From Alteribacter keqinensis (GTDB taxonomy: Bacteria; Bacillota; Bacilli; Bacillales; Salisediminibacteriaceae): 64,000 nucleotides of DNA. The notes under the pieces were generated by a model. It searched no databases and was not told the DNA's origin. It was given only the letters and a program-made list of their open reading frames with translations. A program made the position numbers and the translations under genes. Shown here in pieces: positions 1-8,277 of the stretch. How positions within the stretch are numbered: position 1 is the stretch's first letter; every line of letters starts with the position of its first letter. The stretch covers positions 62,001 through 126,000 of the forward strand of contig NZ_RHIB01000003.1 of the NCBI RefSeq assembly GCF_003710255.1, given 5' to 3'.

Positions 1-133
1 GGAGGGCTTCCATTTTTCTTAGCAGATCTTCTTCCGTGATGGACTTGCTCCAAAACGCTTCCAGCGCTTCTTTCCATTCTCTTTTTTCCCCGATTCTCGG
101 GTACCCGATTGTCGAACTTCTGGTTTTTTTCAT
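1..133 (-). CDS. metE: Cobalamin-independent methionine synthase, N-terminal part only
   Basis: The gene enters from the left edge on the minus strand, so only its first 44 codons are here. The N-terminus reads [20 protein letters not shown], followed by KEALEAFW, which matches the conserved start of MetE (GFPRIG..REWKKALE.YW). The family transfers the methyl group of 5-methyltetrahydropteroyl-triglutamate to homocysteine to make methionine in the cytosol. The ATG at 133-131 is preferred to an in-frame ATG at 139 because AGGAGG at 146-141 lies 7 nt before 133 but only 1 nt before 139. The tandem SAM and B12 riboswitches upstream independently support the assignment, because MetE is the enzyme made redundant by B12-dependent MetH. 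Confidence 0.93.
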   Translation of the reverse strand, partial: MKKTRSSTIGYPRIGEKREWKEALEAFWSKSITEEDLLRKMEAL

Positions 134-167
134 GTCCATTCCTCCTGATATTCTTTTTCAACCCAAT

Positions 168-197
168 AAAAAAATCTCTCTTGCCTACAAGAGAGAT
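168..197 (-). terminator. Intrinsic terminator of the cobalamin riboswitch
   Basis: Read on the minus strand, a 9-bp stem (ATCTCTCTT/AAGAGAGAT, arms 189-197 and 174-182) is followed by a run of seven U. It sits between the B12 aptamer and the metE ribosome binding site, where the expression platform of a transcriptional OFF switch is expected. Confidence 0.85.
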
Positions 198-295
198 GAT
201 GAGGTGGACACAGGGAATAAACGTCATTAAAAAGACAGACGAAGCCCTTGAAATGTCAACACCTTCCTATTCCTCGTAGGACGTAGTGTATGTTT

Positions 296-470
296 TACAG
301 GCAGGTCTCCTGACTCATGATCATCACATCCATGCGCCTTCCCGTCCGAAGACAGTGGCTATGTTGCTGGATGCTCCCATTTACAGTGGCGGGACCGTAC
401 CGGACTTTCACCGGACTTCCCTTTTAAGCTGGACTCGCAACGTGAGTTCAGCACCTGTGAAACACGGATA
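296..470 (-). ncRNA. Cobalamin (B12) riboswitch
   Basis: On the minus strand the region carries the hallmarks of the cobalamin aptamer in order: GGGAAGTCCGGTGAAAGTCC, ACGGTCCCGCCACTGTAA, a later AGCCACTG, GGGAAGG, and GAGTCAGGAGACCTGCC near the 3' end. It is followed by a terminator and then metE. Adenosylcobalamin binding should shut metE off when B12 allows MetH to work. Boundaries are approximate because the pairing was judged by eye. Confidence 0.93.
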
Positions 471-482
471 TTTGGTCTATCA

Positions 483-512
483 AACAGAAAACCCTCTCAA
501 AATGAGAGGGTT
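483..512 (-). terminator. Intrinsic terminator of the SAM riboswitch
   Basis: On the minus strand AACCCTCTC pairs with GAGAGGGTT and is followed by UUUUCUGUUUG. It lies just 3' of the S-box aptamer and 5' of the B12 aptamer, so each aptamer has its own termination platform. Confidence 0.8.
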
Positions 513-524
513 ATGTTGATTTGA

Positions 525-633
525 CCTCTCTTATTTCTCAAAGACTCAGCTTTGCTGGAATTGGCACCACAATCAATGAATGATCGGTTGCCGGGTTTCA
601 TCGGGCCAGTCCCTCCACCACTCTCAATAAGAG
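525..633 (-). ncRNA. SAM-I (S-box) riboswitch
   Basis: On the minus strand: CTCTTATTGAGAGTGGTGGA, then GGGACTGGCCCGATGAAACC, CGGCAACC, GGTGCCAATTCCAGCAAAGC, and the closing GAGAAATAAGAGAGG strand of P1. This is the full set of S-box landmarks. It turns transcription off when S-adenosylmethionine is plentiful. It is the first element of the metE leader, upstream of the B12 aptamer. Confidence 0.95.
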
Positions 634-657
634 TTTGCTATTGGATTGATTACGAGC

Positions 658-686
658 ATATTAGCATGTGAATTCAGAAGTGTCAA
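658..686 (-). promoter_or_regulatory. Sigma-A promoter of the metE leader
   Basis: On the minus strand a perfect -35 TTGACA (686-681), a 17-nt spacer and a -10 TAATAT (663-658). Transcription would start near 650, just before the S-box aptamer at 633. Confidence 0.8.
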
Positions 687-689
687 ATA

Positions 690-1480
690 AGTTTGGAAAA
701 GAGAAGGGCGATCAGAGCGTTCTACCAATGCTTGCATGTGAAAAATGCGGAGGTGAGATTATAAGGAGTATTACAAAGTGTACAGGGATATGAGTACTGG
801 ATTGTAGTAGTCAAGGACCCAAAATGGACATGCCCAGGGGTTTAATTATGGGAATTTTACTGATTACTTGGTTTAAGTACTTTCTTATCTGAACTATCGT
901 CGGTGTAAACTTTACAGGTTTCGAACAATTTTTCTTGTTAGTATTCTGCCTTGGTTTTTGCACTCCTTTTTCGTATTTTTTCTGGGTTTCGCATTCCATC
1001 TGAGACCGCATGCACAAGGTATGCGGTTTAAGATTTATACATAACAAAACAGCAGACCCTGAAGGGGCCTGCTGCCTGGAGGTAGCGTACTTTTCGCAAA
1101 GTACTTTATCTTATACGGTAAGGGGGCTGAATGTGTGCATAAACGGCAGTAATAGAAACTGAACGAAACAACAGGGGGTCATCTCTCTTATTTGCCAGTT
1201 CACCAATTCATTAACTATAAAATACTCATGCTGTGACCCAGACAATTATTCACATAAAAACTTCCTCTGAAAACTTCTACGGCTTCCCCTGTACATGGCC
1301 TGACACGAACAAGCACAGGTTCACCATTTTCAGTTGCCCCTATTATCTAAAGTGGTGTCATTTTACCTGTTTAAGAGACGGTTTTTGTTGAATGAAATGC
1401 ATCAGCTGGCAAAAAGCCCTATAGATTCGACAAAATCCGGGTGGTGACAGGCACCACTTACAGCCTTCCAACAAAAGGAA
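690..1480. other. Long intergenic region without a convincing gene
   Basis: About 900 bases lie between the metE promoter and the GH13 gene. A hairpin at 1050-1074 (CAGCAGGCCC/GGGTCTGCTG, then TTTTGTTAT on the minus strand) looks like a terminator, but no minus-strand gene precedes it. A weak hairpin (GTACTTT/AAAGTAC) lies near 1088-1105. A 78-codon minus-strand frame at 811-1047 has no family features and no good ribosome binding site. Position 1426 onward is a copy of the GGTGCCTGTCAC repeat family. Confidence 0.5.
1426..1455 (+). repeat. Dispersed intergenic repeat, TTCGACA...GGTGACAGGCACC family
   Basis: Reads TTCGACAAAATCCGGG then TGGTGACAGGCACC. Close copies in either orientation occur at 51534-51563, 51602-51632 and 52568-52599, with a decayed one near 54289. 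No coding content. Confidence 0.75.
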
Positions 1481-1487
1481 CAAAAAA

Positions 1488-1525
1488 TGAAAACGTTTTA
1501 CACGTTACCATCTACCATTTATACT
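1488..1525 (+). promoter_or_regulatory. Promoter with overlapping LacI-type operator for the GH13 gene
   Basis: TGAAAACGTTTTA (1488-1500) overlaps the -35 of a promoter TTTACA (1497-1502), 17-nt spacer, TATACT (1520-1525). The palindrome resembles those at 3392 (in front of the LacI gene) and at 4460 and 4545 (in front of the binding protein), so the local LacI regulator probably represses this promoter. A cre site for CcpA is the alternative reading. Confidence 0.65.
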
Positions 1526-1616
1526 TGTTTCCTGTTATGATATGGGCAAACGATTTCACAAATCATGCATGTATTTGCACATATAGAGGATCATCAGGAG
1601 AACACGGAGGTTCAAC

Positions 1617-3284
1617 ATGGAACGAAAATGGTGGAAAGAAGCAGTTGTGTATCAGGTTTATCCAAGAAGTTTTATGGACAGCAACGGTGACGGCATTGGG
1701 GACATTAAAGGGATTATGTCCAGGCTTGATTACCTGAAGGATCTCGGCATTGACGTGATCTGGATCTGCCCGATCTATAAATCCCCGAACGAAGATAACG
1801 GGTATGACATCTCTGATTACAAGGATATTATGGACGAGTTCGGGACGATGGAGGATTTTGACGAGCTCCTGGCCGAAGCCCACAAGCGCGGCCTTAAGAT
1901 CATTATGGACCTCGTGATCAACCACACGTCCGCGGATCACGAATGGTTTATCGAGTCACGTAAAGGGAAAGACAACCCGAAGCGCAACTATTATATTTGG
2001 GCCGATCCGAGTGAAGACGGGTCGGAGCCGAACAACTGGGAAAGTATCTTTGGCGGGTCTGCCTGGGAGTTCGACGAGGAGAGCGGCCAGTATTACATGC
2101 ACATCTTTGCCAAAGGGCAGCCGGACTTGAACTGGGAGAACCCGGATGTGCGAAAAGACCTGTACGACATGGTCAACTGGTGGCTTGATAAAGGGATTGA
2201 CGGCTTCCGTGTGGATGCCATTTCCCACATTAAAAAAACACCGGGCTTTCCTGATATGCCGAATCCCGAGGGAAAAAAATATGTACCGTCCTTTGCCGGA
2301 CACATGAACCAGCCTGGTATCCAGGAGTTTCTTTCTGAATTCAAGGAGGAAACCCTCGATCACTACGACGTGATGACGGTCGGGGAAGCAAACGGGGTTA
2401 CCGTTGACGATGCCCACCTCTGGGTCGGTGAGGAAAACGGAAAGTTCAACATGGTGTTCCAGTTTGAGTCCCTCGACCTCTGGGGCAAGGACACAGATGA
2501 AGGCATCGATCTACCTGCTTTTAAACAGAGTTATACGAGATGGCAGAAAGGCCTTGACGGCGTCGGCTGGAACGCTTTATTTTTGGAAAACCATGACGTT
2601 CCCCGTTCCGTTTCCACACTTGGGGATGATAAGACGTACCGCACAGTGTCTGCCAAGGCGCTTGCGACGATGTATTTCCTCATGCAGGGAACGCCGTTTA
2701 TTTATCAGGGGCAGGAGATCGGGATGACGAACGTTCAGTTTGATTCGATTGATGATTACGATGATGTGGATGCCCATAACCTGTACAAAAACCTGACGGC
2801 TGAAGGGAAATCACACGAAGATGTGATGAAGATCATCTGGAAGCGGGGCCGTGACAACTCCAGAACGCCGATGCAGTGGAACAGTGAAGCGAGTGGCGGC
2901 TTTACGACTGGAAAGCCGTGGATGAAGGTGAACCCGAATTACACAGAGGTGAACGTGGAGGATCAGAAAGAAGATCCGGCTTCGGTGTACGAGTATTACA
3001 AAACACTGATCCGCCTTCGGAAGAATCACGACGTTCTTCTGTACGGATCCTATGACATTCTTCTTCCGGACCACGAGAAGCTCTTCGCCTATACCCGTAC
3101 CCTCCACGGGGAAACGGTCCTGGTGGTGACGAATATGTCAGGGGAGCAGGTACCGTTTGAACTGCCAAAAGACCAGCAGTTTACCGGCGCAGAGAAGCTT
3201 CTCGGCAACTGTGAAACAGAAGAAAGAGACATCAACTGCTTTGATTTAAAGCCGTTTGAAGCGGTTGTTTATAAAGTGAAGTAA
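1617..3284 (+). CDS. GH13 alpha-glucosidase / oligo-1,6-glucosidase
   Basis: A 555-residue cytosolic glycoside hydrolase family 13 enzyme of the oligo-1,6-glucosidase/alpha-glucosidase type (MalL-like), with no signal peptide. It should release glucose from the non-reducing end of imported alpha-glucosides such as isomaltose or maltose oligomers. The start WWKEAVVYQVYPRSF and GDGIGD are typical. The catalytic triad is visible as D200 (GFRVDA), E257 (VGEAN) and D327 (ENHD). GGAGG sits 7 nt before the ATG. A LacI regulator and a binding-protein transporter follow, forming an alpha-glucoside locus; an operator overlaps its promoter. Linkage specificity cannot be set from sequence; trehalose-6-phosphate hydrolase is unlikely without a phosphotransferase gene nearby. 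Confidence 0.92.
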   Translation: MERKWWKEAVVYQVYPRSFMDSNGDGIGDIKGIMSRLDYLKDLGIDVIWICPIYKSPNEDNGYDISDYKDIMDEFGTMEDFDELLAEAHKRGLKIIMDLVINHTSADHEWFIESRKGKDNPKRNYYIWADPSEDGSEPNNWESIFGGSAWEFDEESGQYYMHIFAKGQPDLNWENPDVRKDLYDMVNWWLDKGIDGFRVDAISHIKKTPGFPDMPNPEGKKYVPSFAGHMNQPGIQEFLSEFKEETLDHYDVMTVGEANGVTVDDAHLWVGEENGKFNMVFQFESLDLWGKDTDEGIDLPAFKQSYTRWQKGLDGVGWNALFLENHDVPRSVSTLGDDKTYRTVSAKALATMYFLMQGTPFIYQGQEIGMTNVQFDSIDDYDDVDAHNLYKNLTAEGKSHEDVMKIIWKRGRDNSRTPMQWNSEASGGFTTGKPWMKVNPNYTEVNVEDQKEDPASVYEYYKTLIRLRKNHDVLLYGSYDILLPDHEKLFAYTRTLHGETVLVVTNMSGEQVPFELPKDQQFTGAEKLLGNCETEERDINCFDLKPFEAVVYKVK

Positions 3285-3291
3285 ATGATGT

Positions 3292-3326
3292 AAGAAGCAA
3301 GGGACCGCTCCCGTGCTTCTTTTTTA
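3292..3326 (+). terminator. Intrinsic terminator after the GH13 gene
   Basis: AAGAAGCA-GGGA pairs with TCCC-TGCTTCTT and runs into T6. Terminators at 7571 and 8099 have nearly the same sequence. Confidence 0.85.
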
Positions 3327-3354
3327 ATGTTGTGATTAAAAAGTAAGAGTATTC

Positions 3355-3403
3355 TTGACATTCGAAATAGATCACTTTACACTCAAGTGAAGAAAACGTT
3401 TTC
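3355..3403 (+). promoter_or_regulatory. Promoter and autoregulatory operator of the LacI gene
   Basis: TTGACA (3355-3360), 17-nt spacer, TACACT (3378-3383). The perfect palindrome GAAAACGTTTTC (3392-3403) begins at about the transcription start, where a bound repressor would block initiation. Confidence 0.75.
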
Positions 3404-3419
3404 TTTGGAAGGTATTGAC

Positions 3420-4436
3420 ATGAGAAAAAAGACAATCAAGGATGTTGCAAAAGAAGCTAATGTTTCAATTGCAACGGTATCACGCATTTTAAACCAGACC
3501 TCAAAAGGGTACTCGGAAAAGACGAAAAAGCACGTGCTGGAGACGATGGAGAAGATGGGGTATTCACCAAATGCCGTCGCCCGGAGCCTGATCAGCAGGC
3601 AGACGAGGACAATCGGTGTGTTGTTCCCCGAGATTTCCGGAATGGTGAGTTCGGAAATGCTGCACGGAATTGAAGCAGTAGCCAATACGTTCGGTCACAG
3701 CGTCATTGTATGCAACACAAACTCCGATCAGGCGAAGACGCTGAAGTACTTACGGATTCTGGAAGAAAAGCAGGTTGAGGGTGTGATCTTCACAAGTAAG
3801 GTTCTCACTAAGGAATACGAAAAAATGGTCCGGCAGATGAATGTGCCGTTTGTGGTGCTGGCTTCAGAGTCTGAAGTGGAAGACGTTCCCCATGTTAAGG
3901 TGGACGATGAACTTGCATCCTATGAAGCGACAAAGTTCCTTATTGAACACGGTCATAAACATATCGGTATGCTCAGTGGAAATGGAGACGACCCGATTGC
4001 CGGAAAACCGCGAATTGATGGATTTAAACGGGCGTTGAAGGAAGCAAAACTCCCCTGCCGCGATACGCAGATCGCTCAAAACAATGGCTTTTACTTCGAG
4101 AATGGGCACCTTGCTTTCTCAAAGCTGATGGCCAGTCATCCGGAAACAACGGCAGTCTTTGCCTCTAGCGACGAACTTGCCATGAGTGCGGTCTCAGCTG
4201 CACTGGAGTACGGGAAAAGAGTGCCCGATGATTTGTCGATCATCGGCTACGACAATACAAAGCTGGCAAAAATGGCGGTTCCAAAACTCACCGTTGTCTC
4301 CCAGGAGCTTGAATCTCTGGGGAGGAAAGCGGCAGAAATGCTTTACAGAGAGATTCATACAGGGGAGAGAAGCCCGAGCCTGACAGCCCAGCATAACATT
4401 GTAAAAAGAGACTCAGTGAAGCCATTGTCTTCCTAG
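3420..4436 (+). CDS. LacI/GalR-family repressor of the alpha-glucoside locus
   Basis: A 338-residue LacI-family regulator. The N-terminal helix-turn-helix reads TIKDVAKEANVSIATVSRIL with the hinge helix YSPNAVARSL at about residues 48-57, followed by a periplasmic-binding-protein-like effector domain starting TRTIGVLFPE. The ATG at 3420 is chosen over an upstream in-frame GTG at 3387 because GGAAGG lies 7 nt before it and the domain begins there. It sits between the GH13 gene and the binding-protein operon, and similar palindromes (AAACGTTT core) occur in front of all three units. It is probably a sugar-responsive repressor of the maltose or isomaltose kind; the inducer is unknown. Confidence 0.92.
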   Translation: MRKKTIKDVAKEANVSIATVSRILNQTSKGYSEKTKKHVLETMEKMGYSPNAVARSLISRQTRTIGVLFPEISGMVSSEMLHGIEAVANTFGHSVIVCNTNSDQAKTLKYLRILEEKQVEGVIFTSKVLTKEYEKMVRQMNVPFVVLASESEVEDVPHVKVDDELASYEATKFLIEHGHKHIGMLSGNGDDPIAGKPRIDGFKRALKEAKLPCRDTQIAQNNGFYFENGHLAFSKLMASHPETTAVFASSDELAMSAVSAALEYGKRVPDDLSIIGYDNTKLAKMAVPKLTVVSQELESLGRKAAEMLYREIHTGERSPSLTAQHNIVKRDSVKPLSS

Positions 4437-4459
4437 CCTCTCTTTTTTAAAACAAAAAG

Positions 4460-4473
4460 AGTAAACGTTTACT
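4460..4473. promoter_or_regulatory. LacI-type operator 1 upstream of the first binding-protein operon
   Basis: Perfect 14-bp palindrome AGTAAACGTTTACT, 126 bp before the gene. Confidence 0.7.
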
Positions 4474-4544
4474 TTCAAAGTTGCATGAGTGTTGAAATCG
4501 GGCAGGAAAATCTCAAATGAGACGTCTGATTTTAATAAAATAAA

Positions 4545-4558
4545 AGTAAACGTTTTCT
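4545..4558. promoter_or_regulatory. LacI-type operator 2 upstream of the first binding-protein operon
   Basis: AGTAAACGTTTTCT, one mismatch from the perfect site at 4460. The sites are 85 bp apart centre to centre, so DNA looping by a tetrameric repressor is possible. No convincing -35/-10 pair was found between them. Confidence 0.65.
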
Positions 4559-4598
4559 CGAATGCGTGTAATTAACCTATCACGAGAGGAGTAAAAGG

Positions 4599-5828
4599 AT
4601 GAAAACGAAACCTTGGTTTGCAGGTGGCCTATTAGCAGGCGCGGCGATGCTTGCCGGCTGTGGGGAAGATGCAGGGGACGGCACCGTTCAATTGGAGTTT
4701 TTCTCGAATAAAACAGAAAACACCGGTACGTACCAGGCACTCATTGAAGAGTTTGAGGAGCAGCACCCCGGTATTGAGGTGAACCTGTATGCCCCGCCTG
4801 ATGCAGAAACAGTCCTTCGAACAAGACTTGTAAAAGATGATATGCCGGACCTCCTTGCCATCGCAGGCAGTGCTTTATACGGAGAGCTGGTCAGTGCAGG
4901 AATGCTTCAGGATTATGAAGGGGATCCGGTGCTTGATAACATTCAGGAATCATACTTAGGAATGCTGGAGGAACTGGAAGGTTCAGACACGCCTGGTATT
5001 CACGGGGTACCGTTTGCGGCCAACGCCAACACGGTCATTTACAACAAGGAGATGATGGAGGAGCTTGGCGGCGACATTCCGGAAACGTGGGATGAGTTTA
5101 TCGAACTTTTGGAGATGGCAGAGGAAGCGGAGGAAATCCCGATTCTGTTTACCCTTCAGGAGGCATGGACGATTATGCCGGCGTGGAATGCCCTTGCAGG
5201 AAACCTTCAGCCGGAACGATTTGCAGAGAGAAAGTCCGAAGGTGAACTCACATTTGCCAATACACACGTGGAAGTGACGGAGAAGCTGGAGGAACTTTTG
5301 GAATATGGTCATTCCCGCATGCACGGCATCGGCTATAACGACGGCAACCGGGAATTTTCCCAGGGGAACGGCCTGCTGTACTTTCAGGGGAACTGGGCAG
5401 TGCCTGAAATCCTCAGTTTAAATCCCGATATGGAGCTTGGTGTATTCGCCCTGCCGGTGACGAACAACCCTGAAGAAAACAAGCTTGTGTCCGGCGTCGA
5501 TGTTCTCCTGACGGCACTGGAGGATACAGACCATCCGGAGGAAACAGATGCGTTTATTTCGTTCCTGCTGGAAGAGGGGCCTTCTACTCAGTACATGGAA
5601 GAACAGGCTGCCTTTTCTGTGCTGCAGGGAGTCGTGACGGACGATCCGGCCATGGAGGGCATTGCGGATCACTTTGAAAATGATCAGATTACCAGTTTCC
5701 CGGACCACTTTTATCTTCCGGGTATGGGTGTTGAAAACATGGTACAGGGATTTACTTACGGCGAGGACCGTCACGAATTTCTGAGTCAGCTTGACCGCAC
5801 GTGGGATCAAATTCAACTCAGGTATTAG
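4599..5828 (+). CDS. ABC sugar-binding lipoprotein (family 1)
   Basis: A 409-residue extracellular solute-binding protein. The signal peptide ends in the lipobox LAGC with the lipidated cysteine at residue 21, so the mature protein is anchored on the outer face of the membrane. The layout (VQLEFFSNKTENTGTY..LIEEFEEQHPGIEV near the start, aromatic residues towards the C-terminus) is that of oligosaccharide-binding proteins of the MalE type. It is followed 12 nt later by two permease genes. No ATPase is encoded. The GH13 neighbour suggests an alpha-glucoside ligand; this is inference. The mature protein is strongly acidic, as expected in a halophile. Confidence 0.9.
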   Translation: MKTKPWFAGGLLAGAAMLAGCGEDAGDGTVQLEFFSNKTENTGTYQALIEEFEEQHPGIEVNLYAPPDAETVLRTRLVKDDMPDLLAIAGSALYGELVSAGMLQDYEGDPVLDNIQESYLGMLEELEGSDTPGIHGVPFAANANTVIYNKEMMEELGGDIPETWDEFIELLEMAEEAEEIPILFTLQEAWTIMPAWNALAGNLQPERFAERKSEGELTFANTHVEVTEKLEELLEYGHSRMHGIGYNDGNREFSQGNGLLYFQGNWAVPEILSLNPDMELGVFALPVTNNPEENKLVSGVDVLLTALEDTDHPEETDAFISFLLEEGPSTQYMEEQAAFSVLQGVVTDDPAMEGIADHFENDQITSFPDHFYLPGMGVENMVQGFTYGEDRHEFLSQLDRTWDQIQLRY

Positions 5829-5839
5829 AAAGGACTTTG

Positions 5840-6706
5840 ATGATGAAAAACAGACAGCGATCGTTTCTTTATATGACAATACCTGCACTTGTGTTGTTTT
5901 TCTTATTCCATACGTACCCGCTGCTTCAAGGTGTGTTTTACAGCTTCACGAACTGGCGGGGGTACGGGGATTGGGAGTTTGTCGGGTTTTCCAATTATCT
6001 TAATGTCTTTCAGGACATGAGGGCGTGGAGTGCCTACGGATTTACCTTTCAGTTTGCCATTGTGTCTACGATTCTTGTAAATATCTTCAGCTTAATCGTG
6101 GCGCTCGGATTAAATGCGAATATTAAATTTCAGAAGACGCTCAGGGCGATTTACTTTTTGCCGAACATCCTGAGTATTCTAATTGTCGGGTTCATCTTTC
6201 AGTTCATCTTCACGATCTTTTTGCCCCAGCTCTCGGATATTTTAGGCATTCAGGCGCTTTCAGCCAATATTCTTGGAAGTCCGGATTACGCCTGGATCGG
6301 GATTGTGATCATGGCGGTCTGGCAGGCGGTGGCGTTTAACACCATCCTGTATCTCGCAGGTTTGCAGACTGTTCCGGGAGATGTATACGAAGCGGCATCC
6401 ATTGACGGAGCGAGTCCGTGGAAACGATTTTCTAAAATTACGTTTCCGCTTATCGCACCGTTCTTTACGATTAACATGGTACTGGCGTTAAAAACGTTTC
6501 TGATGGTTTTCGACCACATCATTGCACTGACGGGGGGCGGACCGGGCCATGCCACGGAATCCATTTCTCTATTAATCTATACAGGAGGATTTGAAGGCGG
6601 GCAGTTCGGCTATCAATCTGCCAATGCGGTCATCTACTTCCTTATCATTGTAGGCTTTTCGGTCTTTCAACTACGAATCTTGCAGAAGCGGGAGGTGCAG
6701 CTGTGA
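5840..6706 (+). CDS. ABC sugar permease, MalF/UgpA type
   Basis: A membrane protein of about 288 residues with six predicted helices and the cytoplasmic coupling loop (EAASIDGASPWKRFSKITFP) that docks on the ATPase. It begins close after the binding-protein gene. An in-frame start at 5801 overlaps that gene. The ATG pair at 5840/5843 is preferred because AGAAAGGA lies just upstream. Its stop codon overlaps the next start. Confidence 0.9.
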   Translation: MMKNRQRSFLYMTIPALVLFFLFHTYPLLQGVFYSFTNWRGYGDWEFVGFSNYLNVFQDMRAWSAYGFTFQFAIVSTILVNIFSLIVALGLNANIKFQKTLRAIYFLPNILSILIVGFIFQFIFTIFLPQLSDILGIQALSANILGSPDYAWIGIVIMAVWQAVAFNTILYLAGLQTVPGDVYEAASIDGASPWKRFSKITFPLIAPFFTINMVLALKTFLMVFDHIIALTGGGPGHATESISLLIYTGGFEGGQFGYQSANAVIYFLIIVGFSVFQLRILQKREVQL

Positions 6707-7530
6707 TGAAGAACTCCAAAAAGAAAAACTGGCTCGTTACCGGACTGCTTATGCTTGGTACGCTTCTTGTTTTATTTCCGCTCTATTTAACGATCAATAT
6801 TGCCCTGAAAACACCTGAAGAGATGGGTGAGCCCCTTTTGTCCCTGCCGAACGAGTGGCGGTTTCAAAACTTTGCTGATGCCATCGAAGTGACGAATTTC
6901 TTCAATGCTTTCAGCAACAGTTTTCTGGTGACGTTCTTTGTTGTTATTTTCACGGTGCTGACGAACTCCCTTGTGTCGTATGCGATTGCGAGAAACATGC
7001 ACCGCCGGTTGTACAAAGTGATGTTTTACTATTTCGTGAGTGCCATGTTCGTTCCTTTTCCGATCATCATGTTGCCGCTTGTCCGCCAGACAGCCGTGTG
7101 GAATATGGACAACCTGGTCGGATTGATCTTTCTCTACATTGTGTTCCAGCTCTCCTTTAACGTATTTATTTACGTGGGATACATTAAGTCAATCCCGGTG
7201 GAGCTTGAAGAAGCAGCGATTATGGACGGAGCCAGCACATGGAAGGTATTCTGGAAGGTCATCTTCCCGCTTTTGGCACCGATGAATGCCACAGTGGCAA
7301 TCTTAACAGCGCTCTATGCCTGGAACGACTTTATGCTTCCCCTAGTGATACTGACCGATCCAAGTGACGCGACATTACCGCTCGTTCAGTATATCTTTCA
7401 GTCGGAATTCAGTACGAACTACAACTTGGCGTTTGCTTCGTACCTGCTGGCCCTCCTGCCAATGGTTCTCGTGTATATTATTGCCCAGAAGTGGATCATC
7501 AGCGGAGTTACGCGCGGCGCGGTCAAATAG
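6706..7530 (+). CDS. ABC sugar permease, MalG/UgpE type
   Basis: The second subunit of the transporter (274 residues), with six helices, the coupling loop EEAAIMDGASTWKVFWKVIFP and the C-terminal GVTRGAVK typical of MalG-type permeases. GGAGGTG precedes the ATG at 6706, which overlaps the TGA of the previous gene (TGATG), so translation is probably coupled. A GTG at 6703 is the alternative start. It is the last gene before the terminator at 7571. Confidence 0.9.
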   Translation: MKNSKKKNWLVTGLLMLGTLLVLFPLYLTINIALKTPEEMGEPLLSLPNEWRFQNFADAIEVTNFFNAFSNSFLVTFFVVIFTVLTNSLVSYAIARNMHRRLYKVMFYYFVSAMFVPFPIIMLPLVRQTAVWNMDNLVGLIFLYIVFQLSFNVFIYVGYIKSIPVELEEAAIMDGASTWKVFWKVIFPLLAPMNATVAILTALYAWNDFMLPLVILTDPSDATLPLVQYIFQSEFSTNYNLAFASYLLALLPMVLVYIIAQKWIISGVTRGAVK

Positions 7531-7570
7531 AATTGTTTTTGGAAGCATGGGTTCCGGAAAGGGGGCCTGG

Positions 7571-7604
7571 AGAAGCATGGGGACGGTTCTCATGCTTCTT
7601 TTTT
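7571..7604 (+). terminator. Intrinsic terminator of the first transporter operon
   Basis: AGAAGCATG pairs with CATGCTTCT and is followed by T6. Confidence 0.85.
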
Positions 7605-7723
7605 GACTGCTTGAGGTTGTTTGATCGAGAAGGATAAAACGGAGATGTCTTTTTCACTGTGATCAGGTACACTTGATTTGTGTGAAAATTCTAATTTATT
7701 TCCTGGCAGGAGGAGCTGTTCAT

Positions 7724-8095
7724 ATGAAACTAGGGGCGTTTTCCGTAAGTTTGAGTGTAAAAGACATTCAGAAGTCAAAAGCGTTTTACGAAAACCTGGG
7801 GTTTGAAATCCTGGGAGGGAATGAGGATCAAAACTGGCTCATCATGAAGAATGAAAGCACAGTCATAGGGCTGTTTCAGGGCATGTTCGAAAAGAATATC
7901 CTTACGTTTAATCCGGGTTGGAACCAAAATGCCCAGAATCTTGATTCGTTTACGGACATCCGGAAACTTCAAAAGCAGCTTAAGGGAAAAGGGGTAAATT
8001 TCCAGACTGAAGCAGATGAAGCGGGTGAAGGACCTGCGAGCTTTACAATTGAAGATCCGGACGGCAATCCGATTCTCGTGGATCAGCACAGGTAA
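7724..8095 (+). CDS. VOC (glyoxalase/bleomycin-resistance fold) protein
   Basis: A 123-residue single-domain protein of the vicinal oxygen chelate fold: MKLGAFSVSLSVKDIQKSKAFYENLGFEI at the start and FTIEDPDGNPILVDQH at the end. AGGAGG before the ATG at 7724 sets the start; the frame is open further upstream but has no ribosome binding site there. Family members include small metal-dependent lyases, dioxygenases and drug-binding proteins, and the substrate cannot be assigned. It is monocistronic between two terminators. Confidence 0.85.
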   Translation: MKLGAFSVSLSVKDIQKSKAFYENLGFEILGGNEDQNWLIMKNESTVIGLFQGMFEKNILTFNPGWNQNAQNLDSFTDIRKLQKQLKGKGVNFQTEADEAGEGPASFTIEDPDGNPILVDQHR

Positions 8096-8098
8096 AAA

Positions 8099-8129
8099 AG
8101 AAGCATGGGACAGTTCCCATGCTTCTTTT
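8099..8129 (+). terminator. Intrinsic terminator after the VOC gene
   Basis: GAAGCATGGGA/TCCCATGCTTC followed by TTTTA. Third member of the AGAAGCA terminator family. Confidence 0.8.
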
Positions 8130-8149
8130 ATGTCTTTAAGCCGTTCTTA

Positions 8150-8161
8150 TAAAACGTTTTA
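8150..8161. promoter_or_regulatory. Isolated AAAACGTTTT palindrome
   Basis: TAAAACGTTTTA matches the core of the first locus's operators, but lies between two terminators with no promoter recognised beside it. Confidence 0.35.
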
Positions 8162-8216
8162 CCACTAGCAAGGCTTAACTGCCAATCAGCTACGAAAAAA
8201 TCGTGCCTATAACTGT

Positions 8217-8257
8217 AAAACCCTCTCTTTCCCGTTAGAGAATGAGAGGGTTTTATT
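8217..8257. terminator. Terminator of the second LacI gene, possibly bidirectional
   Basis: AAAACCCTCTC and GAGAGGGTTTT pair, with T runs on both strands. It lies 20 bp past the stop codon of the minus-strand LacI gene. Confidence 0.8.
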
Positions 8258-8277
8258 AAAGTAATATTGAAAAAAAG

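Noticed and set aside
728-793. 21-residue plus-strand frame with a zinc-ribbon-like CEKCGGEI
   Set aside because: Too short, no good ribosome binding site and no second metal-binding pair of normal spacing; perhaps a gene remnant at most.
811-1047. 78-codon minus-strand frame in the long gap after metE
   Set aside because: No ribosome binding site, no family features and unusual composition; probably chance.
1563-3168. Several minus-strand frames opposite the GH13 gene
   Set aside because: Antisense shadows of a well-supported gene, without ribosome binding sites or domains.
8150-8161. TAAAACGTTTTA as a working operator
   Set aside because: Listed only as an isolated palindrome: no promoter is recognisable beside it and terminators lie on both sides.
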